A stretch of DNA of 64,000 bases. Source: Owenia fusiformis. Taxonomy: Eukaryota; Annelida; Polychaeta; Sabellida; Oweniidae. Both the position numbers and the translations under genes were made by a program. Numbering within the stretch: the stretch's first letter is position 1; every line of letters starts with the position of its first letter. The stretch lies in assembly GCA_903813345.2 (NCBI GenBank), contig CAIIXF020000007.1, positions 11,473,730-11,537,729 on the forward strand. Reading direction: 5' to 3'. The notes beneath the pieces are model-generated. The model saw nothing but the letters and a program-made list of their open reading frames with translations, had not been told where the DNA came from and made no database searches. Positions 48,323 to 58,407 of this stretch are shown piece after piece.

Positions 48323-48562
48323 ATGAGATTTTCCTTCATCACGTTTGTAATTTTCGCGATGGCCACAGTCACGTGCTATAGTGCAGTAATTCACGTCGCA
48401 GGTGCAGCTCGTGTTAACGCCGTTGGTTCCAGACTGAATCTCATGCGCAAGATGTTCGACTTCAGAGCGTGCAGCAATGATTTCCCTTGTGGATTTGGAT
48501 ACTTCTGCTCGTATGGTGGACACTGCATCAAATGTTTATCAGACAAGCAGTGTCTTGAATAG
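48323..48562 (+). CDS. Small secreted cysteine-rich peptide, DKK-N-like spacing
   Basis: A single-exon frame of 79 residues from ATG to TAG. Residues 1-20 (MRFSFITFVIFAMATVTCYS) form a signal peptide. A pro-like linker (21-49, with basic residues) follows, then a six-cysteine domain at C50, C56, C62, C68, C71 and C77: ACSNDFPCGFGYFCSYGGHC then IKCLSDKQC. The spacing C-x5-C-x5-C-x5-C-x2-C-x5-C and the G-Y-F-C element resemble the first half of the Dickkopf N-terminal cysteine domain, but the protein is far too short to be a Dickkopf. A TATA box lies upstream and AATAAA at 48,745, 183 nt after the stop. The function is unknown: a secreted signalling, defence or matrix peptide are all possible. 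Confidence 0.75.
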   Translation: MRFSFITFVIFAMATVTCYSAVIHVAGAARVNAVGSRLNLMRKMFDFRACSNDFPCGFGYFCSYGGHCIKCLSDKQCLE

Positions 48563-48744
48563 TTTTTTCTTCACATCAAATTATATAAATTAGTGATTGT
48601 TGACAACAAACGAAGACAGTAAAAGTGTCAACCGATACCATAATTAGAAATGCACATTTTTTGGCATGGAATCAATGTAAAACGGATTATATTTATTTTC
48701 CACAAAAAAGACTAATTGCCATTATCTCCTTTTTCATGAAGGGT

Positions 48745-48750
48745 AATAAA
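48745..48750 (+). promoter_or_regulatory. Polyadenylation signal AATAAA
   Basis: A canonical AATAAA 183 nt downstream of the stop codon of the small secreted-peptide gene, in GGGTAATAAAGATATAG. It is well placed to end that transcript. Confidence 0.6.
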
Positions 48751-49167
48751 GATATAGACACTTTACGTCTATGTTATGTTTAACAATTCCCGCAGTGGTC
48801 ACATACGTCCTTGAGCAGATTATTACGGTTTGGCCCTTGTAGTCGACGAACGCCCAAGGCCATCATACAGATGGAAGAAAACGCATTTGATAGAACGGAA
48901 GACTATGGCCAGAATATACTTTTTCACAAAGACTAAGTCGGTCAATTAAAGTATAAATGATCTTCTTTTTATCGGAAATTCTAAAAATGCTATGATAGAA
49001 ACATGATATTACACATTGGGATTATTATTCATTTTGGGTAAGATTCATGGATGCCGTACATTAATTGTAGTTTTCATTTGCAATGAAACAAACGAAAAAA
49101 TAAATAACAATGCAAAAGCCTTCTCTAGATGACTAATTTGAATTTTCTGATTTCGTTGAATCTCCAG

Positions 49168-49392
49168 TTACAAGCAAGTATAGTGGGCCACCAATTCCCG
49201 TCGTTTAGCTCTGATCTTAACAAGGGCACTCTGCAGTGGAGGAACAAATTTATTCAGTTTCACAATTCTGTACCGGAGCAAGATGATTTTTTGAGCCATC
49301 CTAAAGTCACGGGCAGGTAACCGGTTTGACCCTTGTTCTTTGCTGATCAAACACCGTACACAGGACTCAAACATGGAACCTCCGTATTCCTC
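49168..49392 (-). CDS. Last exon of an unidentified minus-strand gene
   Basis: A TTTTATTTAACAG acceptor (at 49,393) opens a 75-codon frame to TAA in phase 0. It reads EEYGGSMFESCVRCLISKEQ, then GSNRLPARDFRMAQKIILLR and YRIVKLNKFVPPLQSALVKI, and ends in a basic RAKRRELVAHYTCL. Codon use, few AT-rich residues and the clean acceptor argue that it is coding. I recognise no domain; the second half looks like a basic amphipathic helix. No upstream exon was found on the minus strand between 49.4 and 53 kb, where transposons dominate, so it may be the end of a gene with a long intron or an orphan fragment. Confidence 0.5.
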   Translation of the reverse strand, partial: EEYGGSMFESCVRCLISKEQGSNRLPARDFRMAQKIILLRYRIVKLNKFVPPLQSALVKIRAKRRELVAHYTCL

Positions 49393-49872
49393 CTGTTAAA
49401 TAAAATAAATTAAAGGGAAAACACATGCCAAGGGTGTCAAAGAATCATTTTGACGACATGGCATCTGTCATCCCATTGCGATTCAATCAAAAAATGTAGA
49501 TTCTGGTTTCATGAATCAGTGCAATGTTTTGGTAAAATTGGTGTGAAAAGAATGTAGAAAGAATGTAGATTTTCTCTACTGAGCAACACATCGACAAGCC
49601 ACATCTACACCCGGACATAAGTACAATGTGTACTTCAAGGTAATAAAATGTACTATCATACTTATGTCCGATCATAAGTTCGAACAATAGTTGTGTTTAA
49701 AATATTAATTGTATGGCATATACGAGACCAATGTTGTTAATGCAACCAGTAGTGGAGTCAGTTATGACAATAAAACCCTTGAATTGCACTTGCCTGGTAT
49801 ACGGTATATACGGCATCATGTTTTGACATAAGTATATTTAATACGAATAAATATTTTTATATCTAACGAAGT
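49393..49872. other. Intergenic or intronic DNA
   Basis: 480 bp of AT-rich sequence between the minus-strand exon and the decayed gene on the plus strand. Nothing recognisable was seen. Confidence 0.5.
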
Positions 49873-50390
49873 GGTGTTGAAAAGTGGCCCAAGTTGATAA
49901 TAGCAGGCCTCGAAAACTTTGCACATTTACATTGGGCTCCATGTTAAAACATGGGATGATGACAGGAAGGGTGTCAACTTGGATTGGTGGGACAAATGTT
50001 TTGAGGAATATTATACGTCAGGACAGTTCCGTCAACTTTGCGATACGCATGGTAAATTTCCTATTTCCTAGTATAGGCTAAAAGGCGATAGAAATATAGA
50101 TGACCGCGCAATCAATCTGTTTTACATTCTAAAATTCGACCACCGCTTGAACCTAATATCGACCTCAAGCTTACAGTGAATTTTATCCTATCCTTAAATG
50201 GTCCCAAAATAAGTTCTAATCAAATTGGTCACTTTTTTCACAGATTATCACAAACGTTTCCAAATGGGCAAGTTTCTATGCAAAAATCAATAAATTGTAT
50301 GATCCCAATCTTGCAGAAAAACATACAAGAGGCATTGATCCGCATAGATTTGATTTTGAAGCGATCTTGACACATCCACGCATCCGTTAG
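49873..50390 (+). pseudogene. Decayed intronless coding sequence, unknown family
   Basis: Read on the plus strand, three consecutive pieces look strongly coding but are broken. Piece 1 (GVEKWPKLIIAGLENFAHLH...) ends in a stop near 49,945. Piece 2 (TWDDDRKGVNLDWWDKCFEE... then YRLKGDRNIDDRAINLFYIL) lies one frame over and contains a TAG. Piece 3 (SEFYPILKWSQNKF, then ITNVSKWASFYAKINKLYDP and IDPHRFDFEAILTHPRIR) is shifted again with another stop. The total is about 165 residues rich in Trp, Asp and Phe. I do not recognise the parent. It could be a processed pseudogene of a host gene or the remnant of a transposon protein. Confidence 0.55.
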
Positions 50391-50466
50391 CTGTATATTT
50401 GTCAAATCGACTCTGTATCACGATTAAAAGTTAACTTTGCCTTTGATTAAAAGCCACTTGTACAAC

Positions 50467-51708
50467 CACGGTGCCCATGTCAAGCTGCGCGCCTACTTAG
50501 GCGCGCAGTTTGTTTCGATCACAAACTGCGTGCCTAAGAACATTGCATCATTTAAGCTGGAGTCTGTATTTTGAAACGTAATTTGAAGACATTTATCCTG
50601 CATTGTTTTCTTGTTCAATGCGTTCATTCTGTGGCGAATATACGAATCTTGCAAATACTAGCAAAAACTATGTGCAAATGAATCTAAGTTTTAAAACATA
50701 AGCATATTAATGGCATTTTCGTCACTGATTTAACGGGAATGTATATACGTAAATCGATCTAGCACTTTAAACATAAATGACAAATACTTTAGACTCGTTT
50801 TATATTTAATTCCTTACACATTTATCATGTATAATTCAAAATATTTCGAGATAAAACAGATAATCAGGAGATTAAAAAGAAATAAATCACAAACTGCGCG
50901 CCTATTTTAGCCAGAAATTACAAACTGTGTGCATTCACTATTAAAACTACATATTATCATTGGAATTTCTACAGAGGCACGTGTAGGTGTTTTTCATGTA
51001 GCTTTGGAAATTTTGCTTTATCGTCAGATTTTATGAGATTTTCATATTGAATGTCAAAATGTATAATAGAAGTGACTATTAAGTTGGGAACGAAAAAAAC
51101 TTTTATTTTCAGATCACCATCTTGGTGGATGGACTCTCATAGTGTTTCAATTATGGGGTTCTACTATTAGACACATATGTGCCTTGTATGGCGCTTATGT
51201 TTTCTAATAATACAAAACAAGCTTGGATAGGCACGCAGTTTGGGAAATACATGTGAATATAGGCGCGCAGTTTGACAAGAAAAATGTTTAAATCACGTTT
51301 AATATGGCGTATTATCGTTTTGAACACAAACTTTGCTGTTTTAATCAGATGGAGTGATCCTATATATTCTAGCATACACAGACACAATGGCTGAATAAAC
51401 GGCAATTGACGATAAAAAGACATAGATATAACTTTACACTGTAAATTTTGAACACAGAAGTTACTTAAGACCCTTATATTGAAATAACTAGGTTTACATC
51501 GGAAAAAACATTTGAGTACTATGAGTAAATTAAGTTCATCTTCACAGAATGGTACTATCTTTAGAACGAGACTAACCTTGTATTTTTCGTATTTTGGCTC
51601 TTTTTGGGAGTCGTGTCCTCCCCGTCTCCTATTTTGAAATATGCGCGCAGTTTGTCAGAGTTTCAAACTGCGTGCCTAGTAGGCACGCTGCTTGACATGG
51701 GCATCGTG
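50467..51708. mobile_element. TIR element with GCGCGCAGTTTG subterminal repeats
   Basis: The ends CACGGTGCCCATGTCAAGC (50,467) and GCTTGACATGGGCATCGTG (to 51,708) are inverted copies. ACAAC stands on both sides (50,462-50,466 and 51,709-51,713), a likely 5-bp target duplication. Inside, the word CAAACTGCG(C/T)GCCTA or its complement occurs about ten times: three at the left end (two of them forming a palindrome CTGCGCGCCTACTTAGGCGC), three at the right end and four between. Length 1,242 bp. No convincing coding frame. Such repeats usually bind the transposase, so this should be a non-autonomous member. The superfamily is not clear to me. Confidence 0.8.
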
Positions 51709-51893
51709 ACAACTAAACATACGCAATAAAGGACGCTTTACAAACGCTTTTAGGGGACATAGTTGTAAAGGGTGGCAAGAATTATTATGTTGGATTTTTT
51801 TATGGATCGAATGTATAATATAATAAGTTCTGATAAAAAGGGCATAATGTAACAAACAGACACTTATTTTGACGAGCAATATGTAATAACTCA

Positions 51894-52183
51894 GATGCGA
51901 GTAGGTAGGTACCAGTTTCCCCACCAGGTGGCTCGTTCGTAGCATGGCGGGTATAGTAGAAAGTTAACTTAACGTAGAAAGTTAACTTAAATATTCAACA
52001 TGGGCTCCATGGGGAATCTCCCCGAACTTAGAAGTCACATTTTCAAAAAAATAAATTTTCAAAGTTGATAAAGAATTTTCGAAACCATATTTTTAGATTT
52101 ACATGTAGATTTCAAATATGAAACCATATTTGACTGAATTTTGAATATTTAATGACGTAAATCAAGATCACTTCTACTCGCAT
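51894..52183 (+). mobile_element. MITE, copy B of three
   Basis: It starts GATGCGAGTAGGTAGGTACC and ends CTTCTACTCGCAT. It shares CCACCAGGTGGCT, CATGGCGGGTATA and the TAGATTTCAAATATGA block with copies A and C. At 290 bp it is shorter than its relatives because the middle is partly deleted. A small tandem AGAAAGTTAACTTAA duplication is present. It starts about 180 bp after the GCGCGC element. Confidence 0.75.
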
Positions 52184-52949
52184 AGTCTATTGTTTGGAAC
52201 TAAATAAAAAGATAAACTGCACAGTTTTTAATTTGCTAATTTATAAATAGTATTTTGAACTTTTGAATCGTCTCTATGATATGATCAATGTTTCATTTAT
52301 TGTTTAACCCTGATGTTGGTCCATCGGATAATTCAAATTTATTTACACTGTTTCTATCTTCCTAAACCATGACCTGGGGGCCTATTGTTATTCAAGACGC
52401 CCCTGTCAATCCGTTCGTCAGTCGTTAAAATTCAAACGATTTCTTCAAAACCACATCACGTATCATTATACTCCTTACGAACTGAACGGTTTAAAATTTT
52501 TTTCATGTACTTATTATTTTTTATAAATTGATTATGTATTTCTTTTTAAACGTATGTATGCAGATATAATCATCATTTGTTACAACTAAATTAAACATAC
52601 GGACACAACCAACTAAACTGAATTTTAGATTTATGTTTTCGAAGTGACCGAATTGATTCCATCTGGTGCATTAGATATGATTCGAACTTCAAAGATGATT
52701 AATTGCCCATTCTAATTGACCTTTAGTGTAGCATGCAGATTATATCTACCTAATGCAAACACTGGCCCAGAATGAATTAACGGATATGCATAGTAGCGTA
52801 ACGAAAGCAACAGAGTTGGATTCAAACCTTCTTCTTTGGAATTACCTATTAAAACTTGGAAAATCGTTTATGAAGAAATAATCAATTGCCTCACAAGATT
52901 AAAAAATATTATGAATAAAAAATATTTTGGGTCAAGAGAATTTCAGCTA

Positions 52950-52979
52950 ACCAAGTACTCTTAAGAAAGAGTACTTGGT
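52950..52979. repeat. Perfect 13-bp stem-loop
   Basis: ACCAAGTACTCTT, a four-base loop (AAGA), then AAGAGTACTTGGT. It is an isolated hairpin with no coding context. A transcription-linked or regulatory role cannot be judged from the sequence. Confidence 0.7.
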
Positions 52980-53622
52980 CACTCCATACATTCCACAAGT
53001 AAATGGATTTATGGAAAGACCAATGGCTCTGTTACATGTTAAACTCACAGTGTGGTTTAGTTTCACGTATTTATTGACTTTCAAAATGCACGTTCATTGA
53101 ACTGTGAAATCCAAAACCTACCCAATCAATGCTTCTCGAGCATTAGATAAATAGTGCAACTGATAAATCAGAATGTGTCTATCTTTATATCTAATACGTT
53201 TATTCGGAACCATGGTCAATCTATTTGAAGTACCACAAATACCAAACAATGCACAGAGTGAACAGAATCACAGCCTTGAATAGAATCGGGACGGAAAATA
53301 CAAAATAACATTTACCCACACTCCCTAAAAAACTAATCAGTTATAAACTTTGATATGTGGAAACATCCCTAAATATACATATGAAATATATTGAATCTAA
53401 TGGCATTAATAATGCTAAAATCTACAATTATTCAATGTCTGATATTCCAATTAGATAATCAATGGTTTTGCATTTATCAAATTACTTGATAACGTTTGTT
53501 TGAAATGTCATTAATTGTTTTCGATTTAGGTTTATGTTATTTGTATGTAGTGTTAATGAGAAAAGTTATTGGGATCGCCTAGTCCAAGGACACCTTATAA
53601 AGCAAGACAAAAACAAAACAAA

Positions 53623-55008
53623 ATGCCAAAAAATAAAACACGTCTAAACATTTTACTTTTATCGTGCTCTGCTTTACTCGTTGTGATGTTCACCAGGCAA
53701 CTAAACAAGGACGTAACACAAATCTCCACGAGGACAAGAGAGCTTATTGATTCCAAACTTACAACAACTGAGCACTTAACAAAATTTAATGACAATGAAG
53801 AACATGACGAAGATTCATTTGAGGTTAAAGAGAAGATGAATGAATATACATTTAGTTTATCAGGAATTAGTGACACGAAACAATATCACAAAACTTCATT
53901 TGAGGCTAATGGCAAAACCAGGGCATACGTAAATCTGAATGAAGATAATGACACTTCCAATATACACTCTACTGAAGATTCATCTGAAGTAGATATGGGA
54001 AGTTTAAGCAACCCATACAAAGGAATCAACGCTGAAGATGAGAGCAAAATGAGGAGGATAGAACAAAAACTAAACGACGAATTCGGGTTTATACATAAAG
54101 CAAATAATTTTGTACGTTACGAGAAAGAAAATAAAGACTGTGATGTCGGAAAGGTGAGGAAACCACCTGAAGCAATGATCATAGGCGTACAATTCTGTGG
54201 AACCGATTTGTTGAGATCTATATTAGGGGCACATCCTAAAATTGCCATAGCACTAGGCGAACCTCATTTCTTTGACAGAAACTACAACGAGACATTAAGT
54301 TGGTACCTTAAGCAAATGCCTTGTAGTTCACCGGATCAGATCACCATTGAGACAACGCCGTCGTATTTCGATTTGACGGATCCCGCTCGAATCTTCACAT
54401 TTAATCCAAATATGAAGCTTATAGTGTGTGTCTGTGACCCTGTTGATAGAACGTTATCTGACTTTACCCACGAACAACGCCTTGGGCATATCCAAAAGGG
54501 CAGGACCTTTGAAGAAGAGGTCGTTGGGAGTGACGGTGGGATAAAAGGAAATGTTGCCATCACTAAACGTTCTAACTATCTTTACCCACTTATAAGGTAC
54601 AAGCAATATTTTAGCTCGAATCAAATCTTTTTTATTGATGTAGCATTATTAGGTTCTCAACTATCGACCGCATTTAATATGTTAGAAGAGTTTCTAGGGA
54701 TTGAAAAAGTGTTTCGAAAAACTTCGTTCTGGTTCAACACCAAGAAGAACATTAATTGTCTTTCCTCCGAAATGTTCAATATAACAATTTTAAAAAGTCT
54801 TGGAATAGAGGAAGATGGCTGTATGGAAACGCCCGGAGTTTTATCAAACCCAGTGATTGCAGAAGGGCTGAGGGATAAGCTTAGAAAACATTATACGGTC
54901 TACTGCACTGGGTTTTGTGAAATGCTTGGTAACCACACGTGTAAAGCTTTCCCTTGGAGTCCTAAACGGATGAGTAAAAGATCGATTGACCTTGTTGGAG
55001 GGACTTAA
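53623..55008 (+). CDS. Heparan sulfate 3-O-sulfotransferase-like protein, probably inactive
   Basis: A single-exon protein of 461 residues. The first in-frame ATG is at 53,623; an upstream TTG at 53,569 is preceded by a stop and is not used here. A short basic start and a membrane segment (about residues 8-24, LNILLLSCSALLVVMF) make it a type II Golgi protein. A long acidic stem follows to about residue 180, then a sulfotransferase fold (MIIGVQFCGTDLL, GEPHFFD, WYLKQMPCSSPDQ, ETTPSYFD, CDPVDRTLSDFT, FWF...CL, C400). Active family members use RKGGT, RDP.ER..SDY and KGR.HP to bind PAPS. Here these are QFCGT (190-194), CDPVDRTLSDF (271-281) and PGVLSNP (404-410). The Glu corresponding to the catalytic base (E213) and S279 remain. 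The fold is clear; loss of activity is inference. Confidence 0.85.
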   Translation: MPKNKTRLNILLLSCSALLVVMFTRQLNKDVTQISTRTRELIDSKLTTTEHLTKFNDNEEHDEDSFEVKEKMNEYTFSLSGISDTKQYHKTSFEANGKTRAYVNLNEDNDTSNIHSTEDSSEVDMGSLSNPYKGINAEDESKMRRIEQKLNDEFGFIHKANNFVRYEKENKDCDVGKVRKPPEAMIIGVQFCGTDLLRSILGAHPKIAIALGEPHFFDRNYNETLSWYLKQMPCSSPDQITIETTPSYFDLTDPARIFTFNPNMKLIVCVCDPVDRTLSDFTHEQRLGHIQKGRTFEEEVVGSDGGIKGNVAITKRSNYLYPLIRYKQYFSSNQIFFIDVALLGSQLSTAFNMLEEFLGIEKVFRKTSFWFNTKKNINCLSSEMFNITILKSLGIEEDGCMETPGVLSNPVIAEGLRDKLRKHYTVYCTGFCEMLGNHTCKAFPWSPKRMSKRSIDLVGGT

Positions 55009-55516
55009 CTTCAATGATTAGTTAGATTAACTACGGAACCACATGGAAAAGAATATGTCGCTGAAAAAATTCTTGACAATGTCAAAACATTTGCTTTCCT
55101 TATAGTGGAAAGTCAAATCCATTATTAACTATACGATCATTGACAGTTCATTGTCAATTAGCTTTAGGAACGATCCTGTCGTAGCCCCCAAGTCACACCA
55201 AATGAGTTCCTTCCATACATCCATGAAATGTTGTCGAAAGGGGGCAAACTGTGTGCGAATTGTTTGCAGGTTGCTGGAAATTTACGATCTTTTTACGAAC
55301 TTCATTTACCCGAGCCTGCTCAAAATTATCTCGCGGCCAACCCGTTACAGAGCGAGTGACAACGTACTAGTACTTAAAACGAGATGGACCTACGAAGAAG
55401 ACTCTACAGGGTACAAAAGTAAAATCCATATATTGTAAATAACATTCTCACATTGCTGGGCATGATTATCGAATTTCAGCCAATCAGAACACTTTTTAAA
55501 CAAGAAAACAGCAATT
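55009..55516. other. 3' flank of the sulfotransferase-like gene
   Basis: About 500 bp, probably 3' UTR and spacer. A 95-codon plus-strand frame (55,151-55,438) is slightly GC-richer than its surroundings but lacks an ATG start and any recognisable domain, so I do not call it. Confidence 0.4.
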
Positions 55517-56270
55517 CCACGGAGTAGCAAATCCCACCGAACACCGAAGGAAATTTTACAAAAAATGGTAGACATTTTGAAATTCAGTAGCCATCTTAAG
55601 ATCATCTTCTTGGGCAGAGTTTCTGTATCTAGGCATCAGCATATAAAATTTGAACCAACTCTTAACATTGGATAGACTTCATTATCAAGCAGCTTGCCTT
55701 GTGTCAAGGGCAATTCATGGTTCAAACACTTCAACAGTTTTATCTTTACTCAACTGGAAAACGTTAGCTTCCAGGAGAGAAAAGCATCTCAAAATGTTTG
55801 CTTTCAAGGCTAAATACCATTGTTTTCCCCAATTTGAGCTATCACTGATAACGTTCTTTTACGAAAAATGCCAGCCACTTTGAAATTAAGCTACCATCTC
55901 GTAAATTCCATCTCGAGTAGGGCTCCTTTGTCCTTGGGCATCAGCATTTAAAATTTGAAACAAAATCGACCCCTAGTATTCGAGTTATCAAAGATTATGT
56001 TTTTATGAAAAATAACGGCCATTTTGAAATTCAGGAGCCATCTTGAAAATAGCTCTTTTGTCCCTAGGCATCGGCAAATAAAAATTGAATCAAATCCTGG
56101 AAATAGTATTTGAGATAAAATTGCGACCATCTTGAATTGAGCGACCATATTGAAAAGGCCCTACACTCATAAGCCTATAAAATTTGAATTAAATCCGTCA
56201 AACGGTATTTGAGTTATCACCTGGACAGACGAACGAACGGACGTACAGACGATTGGATAATAATACGCAT
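55517..56270 (-). mobile_element. Second copy of the 44.6-kb repeat, opposite orientation
   Basis: It begins CCACGGAGTAGCAAATCCCA, the complement of the right end of the element at 44,626-46,441. It continues with the same modules inverted (CATCAGCATATAAAATTTGA, CCATTTTGAAATTCAG, CTTTTGTCC..AGGCATC) and ends in an inverted CCGT-type tract (GACGAACGAACGGACGTACA). It carries a LINE fragment inside. Confidence 0.7.
55660..55830 (+). mobile_element. LINE reverse transcriptase C-terminal fragment
   Basis: The plus-strand frame reads LDRLHYQAACLVSRAIHGSN, then VLSLLNWKTLASRREKHLKM and FAFKAKYH. This pattern (L.RL...AA..V.G......VL..L.W..L..RR..HL..M) is typical of the region just after the reverse transcriptase of CR1/Jockey-like LINEs. 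Only about 55 residues are left, set into the repeat copy at 55,517-56,270. Confidence 0.65.
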
Positions 56271-56844
56271 CCTTATATAACAACCAAGTGCATAGCTAGT
56301 TATAGGTTCAGTGAAATTGATTTCATAATTTCATTTTATAAGTTGGTAGTTGTGTGAAAATCTCTGAAAATAATCATATTGAATACCAATGTAGGTGCTT
56401 CTGCAGATCAAAATGTCAAACCTTGCAAAAGATTTCTAATTAGATTTCATTTTAATGATATTAAACTTACAATGTTTAAAAAGGATTAAAGCCCATAGCT
56501 CAATGAGTTTTGGTGGATTTTATGCACGTATGTCGTCTTGTATCAAGACCTTTGAATGAGGGCAGTAGCTCGAATAAATATTTAACATATATTGCAATCA
56601 TATCACATTTGTTTTATTAGCGATTTCTTGACATTGTTTAATTTATATACAATGTATACACAAGACAGTGGATGTTATTGCTCTAAATAATCAGTCAAGC
56701 CACGAATCTCTTTCACATTTGATCAATGTAAAAGTTGAAAAAATGAAATTTTAGATTGAGATATAAATGCATATACCATTAGCCATGGGGTTTAAGAAGC
56801 GTTTCTCAAAATATTTTTATTACCCTTTAACCCATTACCACCCA

Positions 56845-56909
56845 ACTACGGATATATCCGTAGTTTTGACGTCACATGCTTACCACCCAACTACGGATAT
56901 ATCCGTAGT
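56845..56909. repeat. Duplicated 20-bp palindrome at the left end of the piggyBac element
   Basis: ACTACGGATATATCCGTAGT, its own reverse complement, occurs at 56,845-56,864 and again at 56,890-56,909, each directly after TACCACCCA. The right end of the element lacks this palindrome. It is a good candidate for a transposase or host-protein binding site. Confidence 0.85.
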
Positions 56910-57567
56910 CGCTGAATATTTCATCAACATTTTGGAAAAATCCTAATATCTGGACCGAACGTGGCTCATTTGAAATGAAATTTCGTCAAACGATAGCCAT
57001 AATACCCTTTTAATTAAATGAATAAAAAGTATCAATTTCCTGCTTATATATTTGCTTTCCGATGCGATATTTGACGGTCTGTCAACATTTTGAAACTTTT
57101 TAAGAAACTTAAAAACAAATGTATGGCGCGTCATGACAAAGTGGGCGTGCCGGAAATAAATTAGTCAGAATTCTTTTCCAAATAGCTTCTATACTATTGG
57201 AGATCGTTTCTTGATAATAACAGGATATACTCATCGCAAGTCTACCTTGACATATGAAAGCTAAATTCATCGATAGTATGCAAAACGTACAACTTTGACC
57301 TAATTTGTTTCGGAGTTTAAATTTCGCGCCAAAATAAAAAACACGAAACCAAAATGTTGATAATTATAAATTTCTTTTTTTGAACATCAGTACAAGATAT
57401 TCGTTAGCAAAGTTTACCTTATGTAATTCATTAAATATTTATCATAATGTATTTTGTGAAGATACTGCGTACACCTATATTTATGCTGTTGAACGGTAAT
57501 CATTTTGGACTGTGTTTGTGTTGATTTCCGGTTTGAAATTTTGGACGACGAAATATTTTCACTTTAG

Positions 57568-58407
57568 GATATTTTTACAATTATGTGCAATATAGCCAGA
57601 TAAAGTGTGATAAAAAGAATCTATTTAAATTATCTAGTCAGAGCAGTCAATTTTCCTTCTCAATAAATGACAGTCAATTAACTTGTTCATCTGAAGACGA
57701 TGATGTTGGTGATATATCCATTTACACTTACACGGGAGGTCCAGCTGGACCGAAGAACATTACAAATGGACAACTTTTACAGCACGTGGAACTTTACAAA
57801 CTATTTTTTGACTCATTGTTGAATTATATTGTACTTTGCACAAACTTGCATGGAAAACAAAATCATAAACCTCTGGATCGTGACACATTGTCAGCCTTCA
57901 TTGGTATACTATTTGCCATGGATGTATTAGAAAAGAAAGGCAGCATCTCAGATTATTGGGAAGAAAATAGATTGGTTTCCACTCCAGGTATATATCTGAG
58001 GTTATGTCGAAAAACCTCTTTATGGCCATATATGGACAAATTCATTTCTCCCATCCCAATGCTGTTGATGATAGTAATGACTAATGGCAGCTGATGAAAG
58101 TATGATTTTGTTCAATGGAAGACTTGCTTTAAAACAGTATATTAAATCAAAACCTAACCCTTGGGGAATTAAGGCCCATATGCATAGTCATACCCTTATA
58201 CACTCTGAACATTGTGCCATATGCTGGAGCGAGCACCATCGAGCCAGTGATGTAAAAGGTGGCAAAGGTGATCAGCCTCTCCCTACTGGTCTTACAGTCA
58301 ATGTCAATGGAAAGACAAGCGTAATGAATCTATACTGGCATCAAAGATTACTTCCAAGCGATGTAACATGGTGCCATCATTCACAAGGTAGGCATTATAA
58401 AAAATAA
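57568..58407 (+). pseudogene. piggyBac transposase remnant
   Basis: A first frame (57,585-58,091) encodes the N-terminal helical part (DGETL-like PLDRDTLSAFIGILFAMDVL, then ISDYWEENRLVSTPG). The expected next block MSKNLFMAIYGQIHF is found one frame over near 58,000, so a frameshift lies there. A later frame (58,084-58,407) has the start of the catalytic domain, ADESMILFNGRLALKQYI then KSKPNPWGIKAHM, with the first catalytic Asp. The 60-80 residues normally found between the two blocks are missing and the C-terminal half with the remaining acidic residues was not found. A GTAGGC donor at 58,388 could start an intron. The gene is broken by at least one frameshift and one deletion. Confidence 0.8.

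Larger units (their letters stand above)
51714..53568. other. Intergenic DNA upstream of the sulfotransferase-like gene
   Basis: It contains MITE copy B and a short perfect hairpin, both listed separately, and a relic of a repeat start near 52,376 (GGGGGCCTATTGTTATTCAA then a CCGTTCGTCAGTCG tract). A TTTTCGATTTAG acceptor ending near 53,529 may close a 5' UTR intron of the next gene. No other coding evidence. Confidence 0.5.

Noticed and set aside
53569-53622. Upstream start of the sulfotransferase-like frame
   Set aside because: The codon at 53,569 is TTG and a stop lies 10 bases upstream. The first ATG (53,623) directly precedes the basic residues and membrane anchor.
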